Positions 7,746 through 16,538 are shown, counted from the stretch's first letter. The stretch: DNA of 33,489 nucleotides from an uncultured Fimbriimonadales bacterium (GCA_937992175.1 CALKLF010000126.1:1-33489), one strand, 5' to 3'. The notes: generated from the letters alone by a model not told the origin. Program-made: numbers and translations.

Positions 7746-9026
7746 ATGAGCGTGATCGATTACCTCGACATCGTGCGTCGGCAGCGGACGGCAAGTCTGG
7801 CGGAGGTCGACCCCGAAATCTACGCGCTAATCCATAAAGAGACCGCGCGACAGGAACAGAACCTGGAGCTGATCGCCTCTGAGAACATCACCAGCCGCGC
7901 CGTGCGTGAGGCGGTCGGCTCCGTGATGACCGACAAGTACGCGGAGGGCTATCCAGGCAGACGCTACTACGGTGGCTGCGAGTATTATGACGAGGTGGAA
8001 AACCTCGCTATCGAGCGGGCGAAGCGACTGTTTGGCGCGGAACACGCGAATGTGCAACCCCACTCGGGCGCGAACGCGAACATGGCGGTCTACTTCGCCG
8101 TGCTCCAGCCTGGCGATACGATGATGGCACTCGACCTCGCGCAGGGCGGGCACCTGACGCACGGCAGTCCCGTGAACTTTTCGGGGATGCTTTACAATGT
8201 CGTGCATTACGGCGTGCGACGCGATACTGAGCTAATCGACTATGACCAGCTGCGGGAGTTAGCCCTGCAGCATCGCCCGAAACTCATCGTGGGCGGTGCG
8301 ACGGTCTACCCCCGCGAAATCGATTGGGCAGCGATGCGCGCCATTGCCGACGAGGTGGGCGCGTACCTGATGGCGGACATCGCCCACTATGCAGGACTGA
8401 TTGCCGCAGGGGAGTATCCATCGCCTGTACCCTACGCCGATTTCGTGACCACTACCACGCACAAAACGCTGCGTGGTCCCCGTGGTGGGCTGATTCTGTG
8501 CAAGCAGGAATATGCACAACTAATCGACAAGATAGTCTTCCCTGGCTTGCAGGGGGGACCGCTGATGCACCAAATTGCTGGCAAGGCGGTCTGCTTCCAC
8601 GAGGCGTTGCAGCCTGAGTTCAAGCTGTATCAGCGACAGGTGAAGGTGAACGCCCGCGCACTGGCGCATGCCTTGCAGGAGGAAGGCTTCCGACTTGTGG
8701 CGGGCGGTACGGACAGCCACAAAATCCTGATTGACCTCACCCCGCTGAGCGTTACCGGGAAACTCGCGCAACAGGTGCTGGACAGCGTCTATATCACCAC
8801 GAACAAAAACATGATTCCCTATGACACACAGAAGCCGTTCGTTACGAGTGGGTTGCGCGTGGGCACACCCGCCGTCACAACGCGCGGGATGCGCGAGTCG
8901 GAGATGCCAATAATCGCACGGCTTATCGGCGACGCGCTGCGCAACTGTCAGGATGAAGATGCGCTGAATCGCGTGCGCCAGCAGGTGCGTGCGCTGACCG
9001 CGCGATTCCCCGTGCATACGCTTTAG
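7746..9026 (+). CDS. glyA: Serine hydroxymethyltransferase
   Basis: 426-residue cytoplasmic PLP enzyme. It interconverts serine plus tetrahydrofolate with glycine plus 5,10-methylene-tetrahydrofolate and feeds one-carbon metabolism. Landmarks are [49 protein letters not shown], the PLP-lysine motif [15 protein letters not shown] (Lys240) and the C-terminal [16 protein letters not shown]. Length is normal for the bacterial enzyme. The ATG at 7746 is supported by AAGGAG 9 nt upstream and by the family N-terminus; the frame remains open upstream to 7203 only because it shadows the preceding gene. Its TAG overlaps by 4 nt the stop of the convergent cupin gene. Confidence 0.98.
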   Translation: MSVIDYLDIVRRQRTASLAEVDPEIYALIHKETARQEQNLELIASENITSRAVREAVGSVMTDKYAEGYPGRRYYGGCEYYDEVENLAIERAKRLFGAEHANVQPHSGANANMAVYFAVLQPGDTMMALDLAQGGHLTHGSPVNFSGMLYNVVHYGVRRDTELIDYDQLRELALQHRPKLIVGGATVYPREIDWAAMRAIADEVGAYLMADIAHYAGLIAAGEYPSPVPYADFVTTTTHKTLRGPRGGLILCKQEYAQLIDKIVFPGLQGGPLMHQIAGKAVCFHEALQPEFKLYQRQVKVNARALAHALQEEGFRLVAGGTDSHKILIDLTPLSVTGKLAQQVLDSVYITTNKNMIPYDTQKPFVTSGLRVGTPAVTTRGMRESEMPIIARLIGDALRNCQDEDALNRVRQQVRALTARFPVHTL

Positions 9027-9493
9027 CCCATGCGGATGCCCCAATCGTAGGGAATCTCGGGCGTATCGTAGGGCAGGCGCAGCTCGTCAGGATTCGCGCG
9101 ATTGTACGGCTCCGTCGGGAAGTTAATCAGCAGCGACGGCGCCACGCCAATCGTCTTGTAACCGTGCGCCACCAACGGCGGGATGACCAGTAGCACGTGG
9201 TTGTGTTCGCCCAAGAAGAACTCATTAATCATCCCGTAAGTGGGTGATTCGGCGCGACGGTCGTATAGCACGGCTTTCACCATGCCCTGCACGACCACCC
9301 AGTAGTCGGTCTGTTTCTCGTGCCAGTGCCAAGCACGAATGACGCCAGGATAGTTCAACGACACATATGCTTGCCCGAATTTCTGGAAGATGGGGTCGTC
9401 GCAGCGGAGCATCTCCATTAGATACCCCCGCTCGTCCGCATGGGCGACCAGTGGCTTGAGCTGAACTCCTTCGATGAGCCGTTTCTCCATCAT
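9023..9493 (-). CDS. dTDP-sugar 3,5-epimerase family cupin (RmlC-like)
   Basis: 156-residue single-domain cupin related to dTDP-4-dehydrorhamnose 3,5-epimerase. Recognisable segments are [39 protein letters not shown] (the classical family has RGLHYQ here), [32 protein letters not shown] and [20 protein letters not shown]. The His/Arg-rich first motif is altered, and no other dTDP-rhamnose gene (RmlA, RmlB, RmlD) lies nearby. The substrate could therefore be another nucleotide sugar, or the protein could be a non-catalytic relative. Two ATGs stand in tandem (9493 and 9490). A TACAAT -10 ends 5 nt before the first and there is no ribosome-binding site, so the message is probably leaderless and the true start could be either. 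Confidence 0.8.
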   Translation of the reverse strand: MMEKRLIEGVQLKPLVAHADERGYLMEMLRCDDPIFQKFGQAYVSLNYPGVIRAWHWHEKQTDYWVVVQGMVKAVLYDRRAESPTYGMINEFFLGEHNHVLLVIPPLVAHGYKTIGVAPSLLINFPTEPYNRANPDELRLPYDTPEIPYDWGIRMG

Positions 9494-9498
9494 ACAGG

Positions 9499-9506
9499 AT
9501 TGTACC
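9499..9506 (-). promoter_or_regulatory. Extended -10 (GGTACAAT) of the RmlC-like gene
   Basis: On the minus strand GGTACAAT is followed by 5 nt (CCTGT) and then ATGATG. The spacing leaves no room for a leader with a ribosome-binding site. Confidence 0.55.
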
Positions 9507-9589
9507 AGAGGTGTATCTACTGGGGTTTCAAGTGAGACAAGACCGGACGGCGCGAAAGAGGGATGCGCTTGTTTGCCCTCACTCCCTCT

Positions 9590-9659
9590 GGTATATTATT
9601 CCGTCCTATGTGCTTATGTAGCGTTCTGAGATGTGCAGTGTTGCGAAATAAGTGGGAGG
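9590..9659 (+). promoter_or_regulatory. Promoter region and ribosome-binding site of the antiporter gene
   Basis: GGTATATTAT (about 9590-9599) is a plausible -10. GGGAGG (9654-9659) lies 7 nt before the ATG at 9667 and decides that start over the GTG at 9652 and the ATG at 9724. Confidence 0.5.
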
Positions 9660-9666
9660 CGAAACG

Positions 9667-11595
9667 ATGCTCCTGACTGTTTGCTCTGACGGCATCAGGG
9701 ACAGAGTTGCCGTGCACGCACTTATGACGCTGCTGTTTTTTCTGCTCGTCTTGCAGGCGCGTTCGGCGGAAATCCGCGCGCCAGCAGTGGCGCTCAACGG
9801 TGTGCCTGTCTCTATTTCAGGCGTGTCGCTGCCGCCGCAGACGCGGGTTCAGATGCGTTTTGAGGATGCGCGGGGCAACCTTGCTGCGACGCTCCGGACA
9901 CAAACCGACGACTCGGGCGCGTTCGAGCAGCAGGTACGCCTGACCACGCCGGGCGCAGTGCGTTATCGGTGGGAGGTGGGCAATGTGTCAGGCGAGGGTC
10001 GGATGCGCGTGATTCCCGCGTGGTGGAGCTCGCTGCCCCCCCTGCTGGCAATTGCGCTCGCGCTGCTGCTGCGGCAGGTGGTGCTGGCGTTGCTGGGCGG
10101 TGTGTGGCTCGGCGCATGGATGATTGCGGGCGCGAACCCGTTCACTGCACTGCTGCGCGTTGCGGACACTTACCTGCTGAACGCCTACGCCAATCGCGAC
10201 CACTTGCAAATTATCGGCTTCACGATGCTGCTGGGCGGCATGCTGGGCGTGACGACGCGCGCGGGCGGGCTGAAGGCGATTGTACGAGTGCTGAGCCGCC
10301 GCGTGCGCTCCGACCGAGGCGTGCAACTCAGCGCGTACCTGATGGGGCTGGTGATTTTTATCGACGATTACGCGAACACGCTGTTTGTCGGTGCGACGAT
10401 GCGCCCGTTAGCCGACCGATTCCGCGTTTCGCGCGAGAAACTGGCGTACATTATCGACTCTACGGCTGCGCCTGTGGCGAACCTCGCGCTGATTGGCACA
10501 TGGATTGGCTTTGAGGTCTCGCTAATCGCCGACAGTTTCAAAGCGACAGGTGTGGGGCTGGAGCCGTACTGGGCGTTTTTACTCAGTATTCCGTATCGGT
10601 TCTATCCGATTTTTGCGCTGGTGTTTATCGCATGGCTGTTGATTTGGAGGCGGGATTTCGGGGCGATGTATCGGGCTGAGTTGCGGGCGCGCACGACGGG
10701 CAAGGTGCTGGCAGACGGCGCGTCGCCACTGGCGAACTACGAATCGGCGGAGCTGCTGCCGCCCGACCACCTGCGCGGGAGCGTATGGAGTGCGCTACTG
10801 CCGATAGTGGTCGCGCTGGGCGGGACGCTGGGCGGGCTGTTCTACACGGGCTACTATGGCGCCCTCGACGCCGGCGAGGCGATTACGCTGCGTTCGGTGC
10901 TATCTAACGCGAATTCTTACATCAGCCTCACCTGGGGCGCGCTGTTGGGGTGTGTCGCGGCGTTTCTGTGCGCTGTGCCGACGCGTGCGCTGAACATGCG
11001 CGAGGCGTTCGATGCCTGGGTGGGCGGCGCACGCGCGATGGTGCTGGCGGTGGTGATCCTTGGCTTGGCGTGGAGCATCGGCGATGTGTGCGAGGGGTTG
11101 CACACGGCGCAGTATCTGGTGCAGGCGTTGCAGGGGAATTTGAGTCCTGCGTGGCTGCCGGCGCTGACCACGCTGGTGGCGGCGGGAATTAGCTTCGCGA
11201 TTGGCAGTTCGTGGGGCACGATGAGTATCCTGATGCCGCTGGCGATTCCGCTGGCGCATAGCCTCACGGCGGGGATGGACGCCCCCACGCAGCAGTTTTG
11301 TTTGATCGCGACGCTTTCGTCCGTGCTGGCGGGCGCGACTTTTGGCGATCACTGCTCGCCTATCTCCGATACGACCGTCCTGTCGTCAATTTTCGCGGGG
11401 TCGGATCATATTGACCATGTGCGCACGCAGTTGCCGTATGCGCTAATAGTGGGCGCGGTGGCATGGCTGGTAGGCGATGTGGCGACGGGGTTCGGCTTAC
11501 CTGTTTGGGTTGCGTTGCTGCTGGGCACTGCGCTATTGGGTGTGGTGGTGCGGATTGCGGGCAAACCGACGCCGGGGTATGAAGGAGAAACTTAG
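9667..11595 (+). CDS. NhaC-family Na+/H+ antiporter with N-terminal extracytoplasmic domain
   Basis: 642-residue membrane transporter of the NhaC/ion-transporter superfamily, expected to exchange sodium for protons (some relatives move dicarboxylates or lactate). A hydrophobic signal at about 20-38 (MTLLFFLLVLQARSAE) is followed by a small beta-rich domain of about 80 residues (IRAPAVALNGVPVSISGVSL onward) that looks periplasmic. About 10-12 membrane helices then start near residue 115. Transporter landmarks are YLMGLVIFIDDYANTLFVGA, DSTAAPVANLALIGTWIGFE, AIGSSWGTMSILMPLAIPLA and GATFGDHCSPISDTTVLSS. The added N-terminal domain is unusual for the family. The start rests on a good GGGAGG site. 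The stop abuts the convergent DUF58 stop with no base between. Confidence 0.88.
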   Translation: MLLTVCSDGIRDRVAVHALMTLLFFLLVLQARSAEIRAPAVALNGVPVSISGVSLPPQTRVQMRFEDARGNLAATLRTQTDDSGAFEQQVRLTTPGAVRYRWEVGNVSGEGRMRVIPAWWSSLPPLLAIALALLLRQVVLALLGGVWLGAWMIAGANPFTALLRVADTYLLNAYANRDHLQIIGFTMLLGGMLGVTTRAGGLKAIVRVLSRRVRSDRGVQLSAYLMGLVIFIDDYANTLFVGATMRPLADRFRVSREKLAYIIDSTAAPVANLALIGTWIGFEVSLIADSFKATGVGLEPYWAFLLSIPYRFYPIFALVFIAWLLIWRRDFGAMYRAELRARTTGKVLADGASPLANYESAELLPPDHLRGSVWSALLPIVVALGGTLGGLFYTGYYGALDAGEAITLRSVLSNANSYISLTWGALLGCVAAFLCAVPTRALNMREAFDAWVGGARAMVLAVVILGLAWSIGDVCEGLHTAQYLVQALQGNLSPAWLPALTTLVAAGISFAIGSSWGTMSILMPLAIPLAHSLTAGMDAPTQQFCLIATLSSVLAGATFGDHCSPISDTTVLSSIFAGSDHIDHVRTQLPYALIVGAVAWLVGDVATGFGLPVWVALLLGTALLGVVVRIAGKPTPGYEGET

Positions 11596-12906
11596 CTACA
11601 ACCCCCCACGCGCCTTGACCTGCAGGTAGTAATTCACCAGGTTCGCTACGAGCGTGTCGGGTTCGGCGTCGATGCAGTGGACGCCCATGCGTTCCAGCGT
11701 GCGCATCGCGGCGAGTCGGTCGTCGAGCGTCTGGATGGCGACGGCGCGGCGATAGAGTTCGGCGGGCGTCTCGGGCGTCTGCTGGCTCCATGTGTGCAGG
11801 CGCGGGTCAGACACGGTAATCGTCACGCACAGATGCTGCCGCGCGAGCGTTCCCAGCGCGTGCAGCGCCATGCGCGAGGCGTCGGGGTCAATCAGGTCGG
11901 TGAACAGCGCAATCAGCGAGCGTTTGCGCCAGCGTTTCGCCAAGTAGGTCGCGGCGTAGAGGTAGTCCGGCTCCACGAGGCGGGGTTGCGCGTCGTGCAG
12001 GGCGTCCACAAGCTTGCCCACCTGCGCCCTGCCGCGATGCGGCGGGCTGAACAGGTCGATCTCGTCCGCGAAGACCAGCGCGCCCACCTTGTCGTCCATT
12101 TGCACGGCGACATAGGCGAGCATCAGCGCGGCGTTCAGCACGGCGTCGAACTTGCGCCTGCCTTCCACCTCCGCCAGCATATTGCGCCCCGCGTCTAGCA
12201 TCAGGATCACATTCTGGCTGCGCTCGGTCTGGTAATCGCGCACGATGGGCTTGCCGCGGCGGGCGGTGGCTTTCCAGTCGATACGGCGGAACTCGTCGTC
12301 GGGGGTGTATTCGCGCAGCGATTCGAACTCCGTGCCCTGCCCGCGCAGGCGCAGCTGGCGGAAGCCCATCTGTTGCAGGCGTCCGCGATGGCGCAACAGG
12401 TCGTACTCGCGCATCTGCAACAGGTTGGGATACACGGGCGCGATTTCGCGGGCGGGCAGGCGGTAGTCGCGCGCCGTCAAGCCGAACCGTCCCTCCACGC
12501 GCAGAAACACATCCTCAAACCGCGCCTCGCCCCGATAGCGCGGGGTCAGGTGATAGACGACTTGCGCAGGTCGCTGCGGCTGGAGCGTCAGGGTGAACTC
12601 GCGCTGGTCATAGTCGCAGAGTGGGGGCGGCTCGTCGCGCAGGCGAGCGCGGCGCGGCGTGGTCAGCCCATGCTCCAAGCGCAGCTCAATCCGATTCGCC
12701 GCGCCCAGCGACAACACACGCTCGCGCATGCGCTGCACGCGAAAAGCATCGGCGCGGGGCAGCGTCAGCGCGTCCACCGTGATTGCCAAAATCGCCAGCA
12801 GGTCTACAAGTAAAACCAGTCCCAACCAATCGGGGCGGACTGCCCCCATCAAGGCGACCAGCCCGCCCGCTCCCAGCAAAATCCAAGCGCGATGAGTAAG
12901 TACCAC
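11596..12906 (-). CDS. DUF58 domain-containing membrane-anchored protein
   Basis: 436-residue protein. Two N-terminal membrane helices (about 7-23 and 27-48) are followed by a beta-rich region and the DUF58 signature FESLREYTPDDEFRRIDWKA, continuing TARRGKPIVRDYQTER. A von-Willebrand-A-like fold then begins with NVILMLDAGRNM; its metal site departs from the usual DxSxS (DAGRN). DUF58 proteins usually accompany a MoxR AAA+ ATPase and transglutaminase-like genes. None is adjacent here, so its partners must be elsewhere. The GTG at 12906 lies 9 nt after the pseudopilin stop, but no ribosome-binding site is evident, so the exact start is uncertain. Confidence 0.85.
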   Translation of the reverse strand: MVLTHRAWILLGAGGLVALMGAVRPDWLGLVLLVDLLAILAITVDALTLPRADAFRVQRMRERVLSLGAANRIELRLEHGLTTPRRARLRDEPPPLCDYDQREFTLTLQPQRPAQVVYHLTPRYRGEARFEDVFLRVEGRFGLTARDYRLPAREIAPVYPNLLQMREYDLLRHRGRLQQMGFRQLRLRGQGTEFESLREYTPDDEFRRIDWKATARRGKPIVRDYQTERSQNVILMLDAGRNMLAEVEGRRKFDAVLNAALMLAYVAVQMDDKVGALVFADEIDLFSPPHRGRAQVGKLVDALHDAQPRLVEPDYLYAATYLAKRWRKRSLIALFTDLIDPDASRMALHALGTLARQHLCVTITVSDPRLHTWSQQTPETPAELYRRAVAIQTLDDRLAAMRTLERMGVHCIDAEPDTLVANLVNYYLQVKARGGL

Positions 12907-12915
12907 TGCCGAAGC

Positions 12916-13785
12916 TCAGCGCGACGGCGTGTAGCACTTGCCCAGGTTGTCTTCGTCCACGAGTCCCTGCACCTGGAACACGCATGGCTCGGAGTTCGGG
13001 CGCCCGCAGCGGCGCAGGTACGGACCCTCGCCCAGACACCAAGGCTGAGCGTCGCGCAGAGAATCGAGCGTGCTGCCCGTCAAATAGCGGTAGGTGCAGG
13101 CGGGTCGATCGCGCCGCACCTTCAGCACCTTGGAGTGCCCATCGGCGTAGTTCACCATCACCGTCTCCGTGTGGCGCGCCTGCAACGGCACCTCCAGCGT
13201 GTCCATCCCAATCACACTGCCACAGTTGCCGTTGAACAGAATCATCAAATGCCCATCGAACATCATAATCGTCTCGGCAGGGAACTTCATCTCCGCCATG
13301 CTGACGGGATTGCGCTTGGCAGGGTTCGTGTTCCAATCGGTGTTCAGAATATGCTGACCTGGAATTGCCAGATCGAAGTTGAACATGTAGCTCAGTTTGC
13401 CAATTTGGGAACACTCGCCGCCCGGCGTTTGCAATGTACTGGAAAGCGCCAGAATACCGCCGTGCAGATCCATCGGCTGTCCGTCGGAGGGGCAGCGCAG
13501 GATATCCTTGTTTTTGGCGTAGGGGTAGGTCGCACTAATCATCGTGAACTGGCAGCGTTGCCCTGCGCTGTTGACGGCGGTGTCGTAAATCGCGAACGGG
13601 AACTTCTCGTCGTAGTCCTGCACATACATCTGAACCGCCAGCGCCCAGTTCTTGCCGTTGCTCAGACATTGGGTCTTGCGCGCCGCCTCGCGCGCTTGGG
13701 CGAATACGGGGAAGAGAATCGCCGCAAGGATTGCGATAATAGCGATAACGACCAATAGCTCAATCAGCGTAAAGCCTCTTCGCAT
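12916..13785 (-). CDS. Type II secretion/type IV pilin-like pseudopilin (DUF1559-type)
   Basis: 289-residue prepilin-like protein. The short positive leader MRRG is cleaved before Phe5 by prepilin peptidase, and the helix [20 protein letters not shown] forms the membrane anchor/assembly core. It continues [20 protein letters not shown]. The rest is a globular domain with [20 protein letters not shown], typical of the large pseudopilin families of Armatimonadota and Planctomycetes. It has no secretion or pilus genes around it, as is common for these dispersed single genes. AGGAGG lies 7 nt before the ATG, and a TATAAT promoter stands about 70 nt upstream. Function beyond an exported, possibly extracellular, pseudopilin is not visible. 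Confidence 0.9.
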   Translation of the reverse strand: MRRGFTLIELLVVIAIIAILAAILFPVFAQAREAARKTQCLSNGKNWALAVQMYVQDYDEKFPFAIYDTAVNSAGQRCQFTMISATYPYAKNKDILRCPSDGQPMDLHGGILALSSTLQTPGGECSQIGKLSYMFNFDLAIPGQHILNTDWNTNPAKRNPVSMAEMKFPAETIMMFDGHLMILFNGNCGSVIGMDTLEVPLQARHTETVMVNYADGHSKVLKVRRDRPACTYRYLTGSTLDSLRDAQPWCLGEGPYLRRCGRPNSEPCVFQVQGLVDEDNLGKCYTPSR

Positions 13786-13854
13786 CAGTATACCTCCTCA
13801 ATAGAGTTTTAGACTGTCGCTGCGCGTGATGGGTTTCTGCAGCGCTGCGACTGT

Positions 13855-13860
13855 ATTATA
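13855..13860 (-). promoter_or_regulatory. Promoter -10 (TATAAT) of the pseudopilin gene
   Basis: A perfect TATAAT on the minus strand lies about 70 nt upstream of the ATG. It predicts a leader of about 60 nt with an AGGAGG ribosome-binding site. It also lies between the pseudopilin gene and the end of deoC, so the two genes are separately expressed. Confidence 0.5.
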
Positions 13861-13909
13861 CATCACTTTTCGGATTCCTGCTGCTGACGCCGCGAATTCG
13901 ACTGGACGG

Positions 13910-14947
13910 TCAGTCGTAGGCGAACTCCTCGTCGGCGCGATAGCTGCCTGTAAGCTGCTTGACAATCTGCCGCAGCAGGTCGTTCAGCAGGGAGCTTGCG
14001 CCAAAGCGGAACCGTTCGGGCGTGAGCCACTCGTCGCCGAGCGTTTCGTGGAGCAGCACGAGGTAGCGAATCGCGTCTTTCGCGGTGCGGATGCCTCCCG
14101 CAGGCTTCATGCCGACGGCGCGCCCTGTAGCGTCGTAGAAGTCGCGAATCGCCTCCAGCATCACCAGCGTCGCTGGCAGGCTCGCCGCAGGCTGAATCTT
14201 GCCCGTGCTGGTCTTGATGAAGTCTGCGCCCGCCATCAGCGCGATATGCGAGGCTTTGCGAATTGCGTCGTAATCGCCCAGCTCGCCCGTCTCCAGAATC
14301 ACTTTCAGATGCACGCGCTCCCCGCAAGCGTCCTTTACTTTCGCGATCTCATCGAACACACGCCGATAGTCGCCCTGCAGGAACGCGCCACGATTGATGA
14401 CCATATCGATCTCATCCGCGCCCTCGCGAACTGCCCATTTCACATCGGCGAGGCGCAGGTGGAGCGGATACTGCCCCGACGGGAACGCTGTGCCGACAGC
14501 GGCGACCTTGATGTTTGTGCCCTGCAGCGCGTCTTTGGCGACGGCGATGAAGTTCGGGTACACACACACGGCGGCGACAGGCGGCGCGGCGACGGTCTCG
14601 GCGTCGGGCATCCCCTCGCGCGGCGTGTAGGGGTTGCGCGCCCGGCTGCACAGGCGGCGCACCTTTTCCTCCGTGTCCGCGCCCTCCAGCGTTGTCAGGT
14701 CGCACATACTCACTGCCAAACGCAGCGCGAAGAGCTTGCTCTGCGTCTTGATGCTCCGCTTGCTGAGCCAGTCGCACCGCTGCTGCAGTTCATAGGCGTT
14801 CACCGGCGGAACCGTGCGCCACGCCTGACCCGCTTTAGGAATCAGACGGCGCACCTTCGAGTGGTCGTCAAGGTCTACCCCCCTCAGCTCCCCAAAGGGG
14901 ATGGAGGGCGTCGCTGTGGAGCGTTTCACAGGCGTCAACACAGGCAT
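13910..14947 (-). CDS. deoC: Deoxyribose-phosphate aldolase
   Basis: 345-residue class I aldolase. It cleaves 2-deoxy-D-ribose 5-phosphate to glyceraldehyde 3-phosphate and acetaldehyde in deoxynucleoside catabolism. Active-site landmarks are EIDMVINRGAFLQGDY (Asp181), the Schiff-base lysine in AGADFIKTSTGK (Lys245) and the assisting lysine in GMKPAGGIRTAKDA (Lys281). The first about 110 residues extend beyond the compact TIM-barrel form, as in the long DeoC group. Residues 14-23 (PSIPFGELRG) are encoded by a C-rich hairpin resembling an intergenic repeat, so the extreme N-terminus may be recently altered. TAAACT ends 6 nt before the ATG with no ribosome-binding site, suggesting a leaderless message. 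No other nucleoside-catabolism gene is adjacent. Confidence 0.93.
   Translation of the reverse strand: MPVLTPVKRSTATPSIPFGELRGVDLDDHSKVRRLIPKAGQAWRTVPPVNAYELQQRCDWLSKRSIKTQSKLFALRLAVSMCDLTTLEGADTEEKVRRLCSRARNPYTPREGMPDAETVAAPPVAAVCVYPNFIAVAKDALQGTNIKVAAVGTAFPSGQYPLHLRLADVKWAVREGADEIDMVINRGAFLQGDYRRVFDEIAKVKDACGERVHLKVILETGELGDYDAIRKASHIALMAGADFIKTSTGKIQPAASLPATLVMLEAIRDFYDATGRAVGMKPAGGIRTAKDAIRYLVLLHETLGDEWLTPERFRFGASSLLNDLLRQIVKQLTGSYRADEEFAYD
14881..14908. repeat. C-rich hairpin within the 5' end of deoC
   Basis: CCCTC-AGC-TCCCC pairs with GGGGA-TG-GAGGG across an AAA loop. It is of the same C/G-rich style as the intergenic hairpins at 16659-16727 and 29288-29311 and encodes PSIPFGELRG in frame. 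Confidence 0.5.
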
Positions 14948-14953
14948 AGGTTT

Positions 14954-14959
14954 AGTTTA
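14954..14959 (-). promoter_or_regulatory. Putative -10 (TAAACT) of deoC
   Basis: The hexamer TAAACT on the minus strand ends 6 nt before the ATG. No ribosome-binding site is present in between. It lacks the GG that precedes the other members of the set. Confidence 0.4.
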
Positions 14960-15043
14960 CAAGAGGGGACGGGGGATTCCTGCTGTTTTGCGTCTATCTT
15001 TCTTACACACTTTCGGGTATGCTTCTGAACCAGTTCAGGAATG

Positions 15044-15184
15044 GTAAGTCCTTCCTGCGAAAAAGCGATGGAAACGCACAGGGAAGCGGCTGAGATTCCT
15101 CGCTTCGCTCGGAATGACAATCGTTGTCATTCCGAGCGAAGCGAGGAATCTCAAGCGGTATTATTTTCCGCAGGAAGGACTTAC
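15044..15184. repeat. Nested inverted-repeat element (SEARNL/HSERSEES type)
   Basis: An inner 29-bp perfect inverted repeat (15092-15120 with 15124-15152, centre TCG) is nested within an outer 16-bp perfect inverted repeat GTAAGTCCTTCCTGCG / CGCAGGAAGGACTTAC (15044-15059 with 15169-15184). The spacers between inner and outer arms are 32 and 16 nt, so the two sides are not symmetric. The right half is clearly related to 84-145 in the first palindrome. It contains GGTATTAT at 15157-15164, a possible -10 for the gene downstream. Confidence 0.85.
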
Positions 15185-15224
15185 AGGCGCAACAATTCGC
15201 GCCTGCTCGAGTCAGAGGCGGAGC

Positions 15225-16343
15225 ATGGTTCAAAACGGCATCGATCGGCTGGAGGAGCGTCTCACGGAGTTGAAGCGGCTGCGCGTGGGCGTCATTACGA
15301 ACCACACGGGGCTGACCGCTGAACGCGAACATCTGATTGACAAACTGCAGCGGCTGGGCATAACCATCGGCGCGCTGTTCAGCCCTGAACACGGGCTTCG
15401 CGGGCAGCTCGATGAAACTGTGCCCGACAGCGTCGATGAGCGCACTGGGCTGCCCATCTACAGCCTGTACGGAGAGCGCAAGAAGCCCACGCCGTCGCAG
15501 CTCGCGAACCTGGATGCGCTGATTTTTGATATTCAGGACATCGGCGCGCGGTACTACACCTATATCTCCACGATGGGGCTGGCGATGGAAGCCGCCGCCG
15601 AGCGCAAAATCCCCTTCTATGTGCTGGATCGCGTGAACCCTATCGGCGGAGCAGTGGAGGGCCCGCTCGCCGACCCCGACCGCCTCTCGTTCACCGCCTA
15701 TCACACGATTACTCTGCGGCACGGGATGACCGTCGGCGAACTCGCGCAGATGTTCAACGCCGAGCGCAACCTCGGCGCGGAGCTGAAAATCGTCCCCTGC
15801 GCGGGCTGGAAACGCAGTATGACGCTGGACGAGTGCGGCTTCTACTGGACGAACCCGTCGCCGAATATGCGCCGCCTGCAGCAGGCGTTTCTGTATATTG
15901 GCGTCGGCGTGTGGGAGGCGACGAACCTCTCAGTGGGGCGCGGCACGGACACGCCGTTCGAAATCGTGGGCGCGCCGTGGATTGATGGGCGTAAACTCGC
16001 GGGGATGCTCAACGAACTGCCTGTTTGCGCGGGCGCGCGCTTTACGCCGATGGTCTTCACTCCCACTGCGAGCGTTTACAAAGGCGTGGAGTGTCAGGGC
16101 GTCTCGATTTTCATCACGAATCGCGAGCAGTTGCGTCCGTTTTCGATGGGCGTGGGGCTGGGCTACTGTCTGCGCAAGCTCTACCCGCGCGACTGGGAGG
16201 CGCAGAAAGCGCTGGGCTTGCTGGCGAACCGCGAGGTGCATGCAATGCTAATCGACGGCGCGGAGCCAGAGCGTATCCTGCAACGCTGCGCACGCGATGT
16301 CGAGCAGTTCACCCGCAGGCGGGAGGCGTTTTTGTTGTATTAG
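15225..16343 (+). CDS. DUF1343 protein, NamZ-type exo-beta-N-acetylmuramidase family
   Basis: 372-residue member of the DUF1343 family; the characterised member NamZ (GH171) removes N-acetylmuramic acid from the end of peptidoglycan fragments during cell-wall recycling. Landmarks are VGVITNHTGLTAEREHLID, LFSPEHGLRGQLDETVPDS (carrying a conserved Glu), LPIYSLYGERKKPT, DALIFDIQDIGARYYTYIST, FYVLDRVNPIGG and the C-terminal NLSVGRGTDTPFEIVGAPWI. No signal peptide is visible from the ATG at 15225, although many relatives are exported. A longer reading frame from 15114 runs back through the repeat and would add only repeat-coded residues, so it is rejected. GAGGCGGAG upstream is a weak ribosome-binding site. 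Two terminator hairpins follow at 16467-16511. Confidence 0.88.
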   Translation: MVQNGIDRLEERLTELKRLRVGVITNHTGLTAEREHLIDKLQRLGITIGALFSPEHGLRGQLDETVPDSVDERTGLPIYSLYGERKKPTPSQLANLDALIFDIQDIGARYYTYISTMGLAMEAAAERKIPFYVLDRVNPIGGAVEGPLADPDRLSFTAYHTITLRHGMTVGELAQMFNAERNLGAELKIVPCAGWKRSMTLDECGFYWTNPSPNMRRLQQAFLYIGVGVWEATNLSVGRGTDTPFEIVGAPWIDGRKLAGMLNELPVCAGARFTPMVFTPTASVYKGVECQGVSIFITNREQLRPFSMGVGLGYCLRKLYPRDWEAQKALGLLANREVHAMLIDGAEPERILQRCARDVEQFTRRREAFLLY

Positions 16344-16436
16344 GCGCGCTTGCGTCTGCTAAGAGCGTGTATACGAAGCACCGCTTGGAGTTTTCGCGAT
16401 TACTGAACGCGCCTTGTGAACATCCAGTTTGCCCAA

Positions 16437-16538
16437 GCGAATCCATTTGTACCCATACAATCGAGAAACCCCGCCTTCGCGGGGTTCTAAAACCCGCGCA
16501 GGCGGGTTTTTCGGGTGTGTGGGCGCGAATGGATTCGC
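16437..16538 (+). terminator. Tandem terminator hairpins inside an inverted repeat
   Basis: Hairpin 1 at 16467-16486 has AACCCCGC / GCGGGGTT with loop CTTC. Hairpin 2 at 16489-16510 has AAAACCCGC / GCGGGTTTT, followed by another T. The pair is flanked by GCGAATCCATT (16437-16447) and AATGGATTCGC (16528-16538), so the whole block is itself an inverted repeat. It is placed 120 nt after the NamZ-family stop and probably ends that transcript. Confidence 0.75.

Noticed and set aside
13826-15028. 400-residue plus-strand reading frame opposite deoC
   Set aside because: Antisense shadow of the deoC gene, which retains all catalytic motifs.
15025-15038. CTGAACCAGTTCAG palindrome as an operator for the NamZ-family gene
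   Set aside because: Only 6-bp arms, no central CG, and it lies upstream of the inserted repeat, far from any promoter-like element.
15114-15224. N-terminal extension of the NamZ-family protein
   Set aside because: The added residues (VIPSEARNL...) are the translation of the inverted repeat; the family homology begins just after the ATG at 15225.
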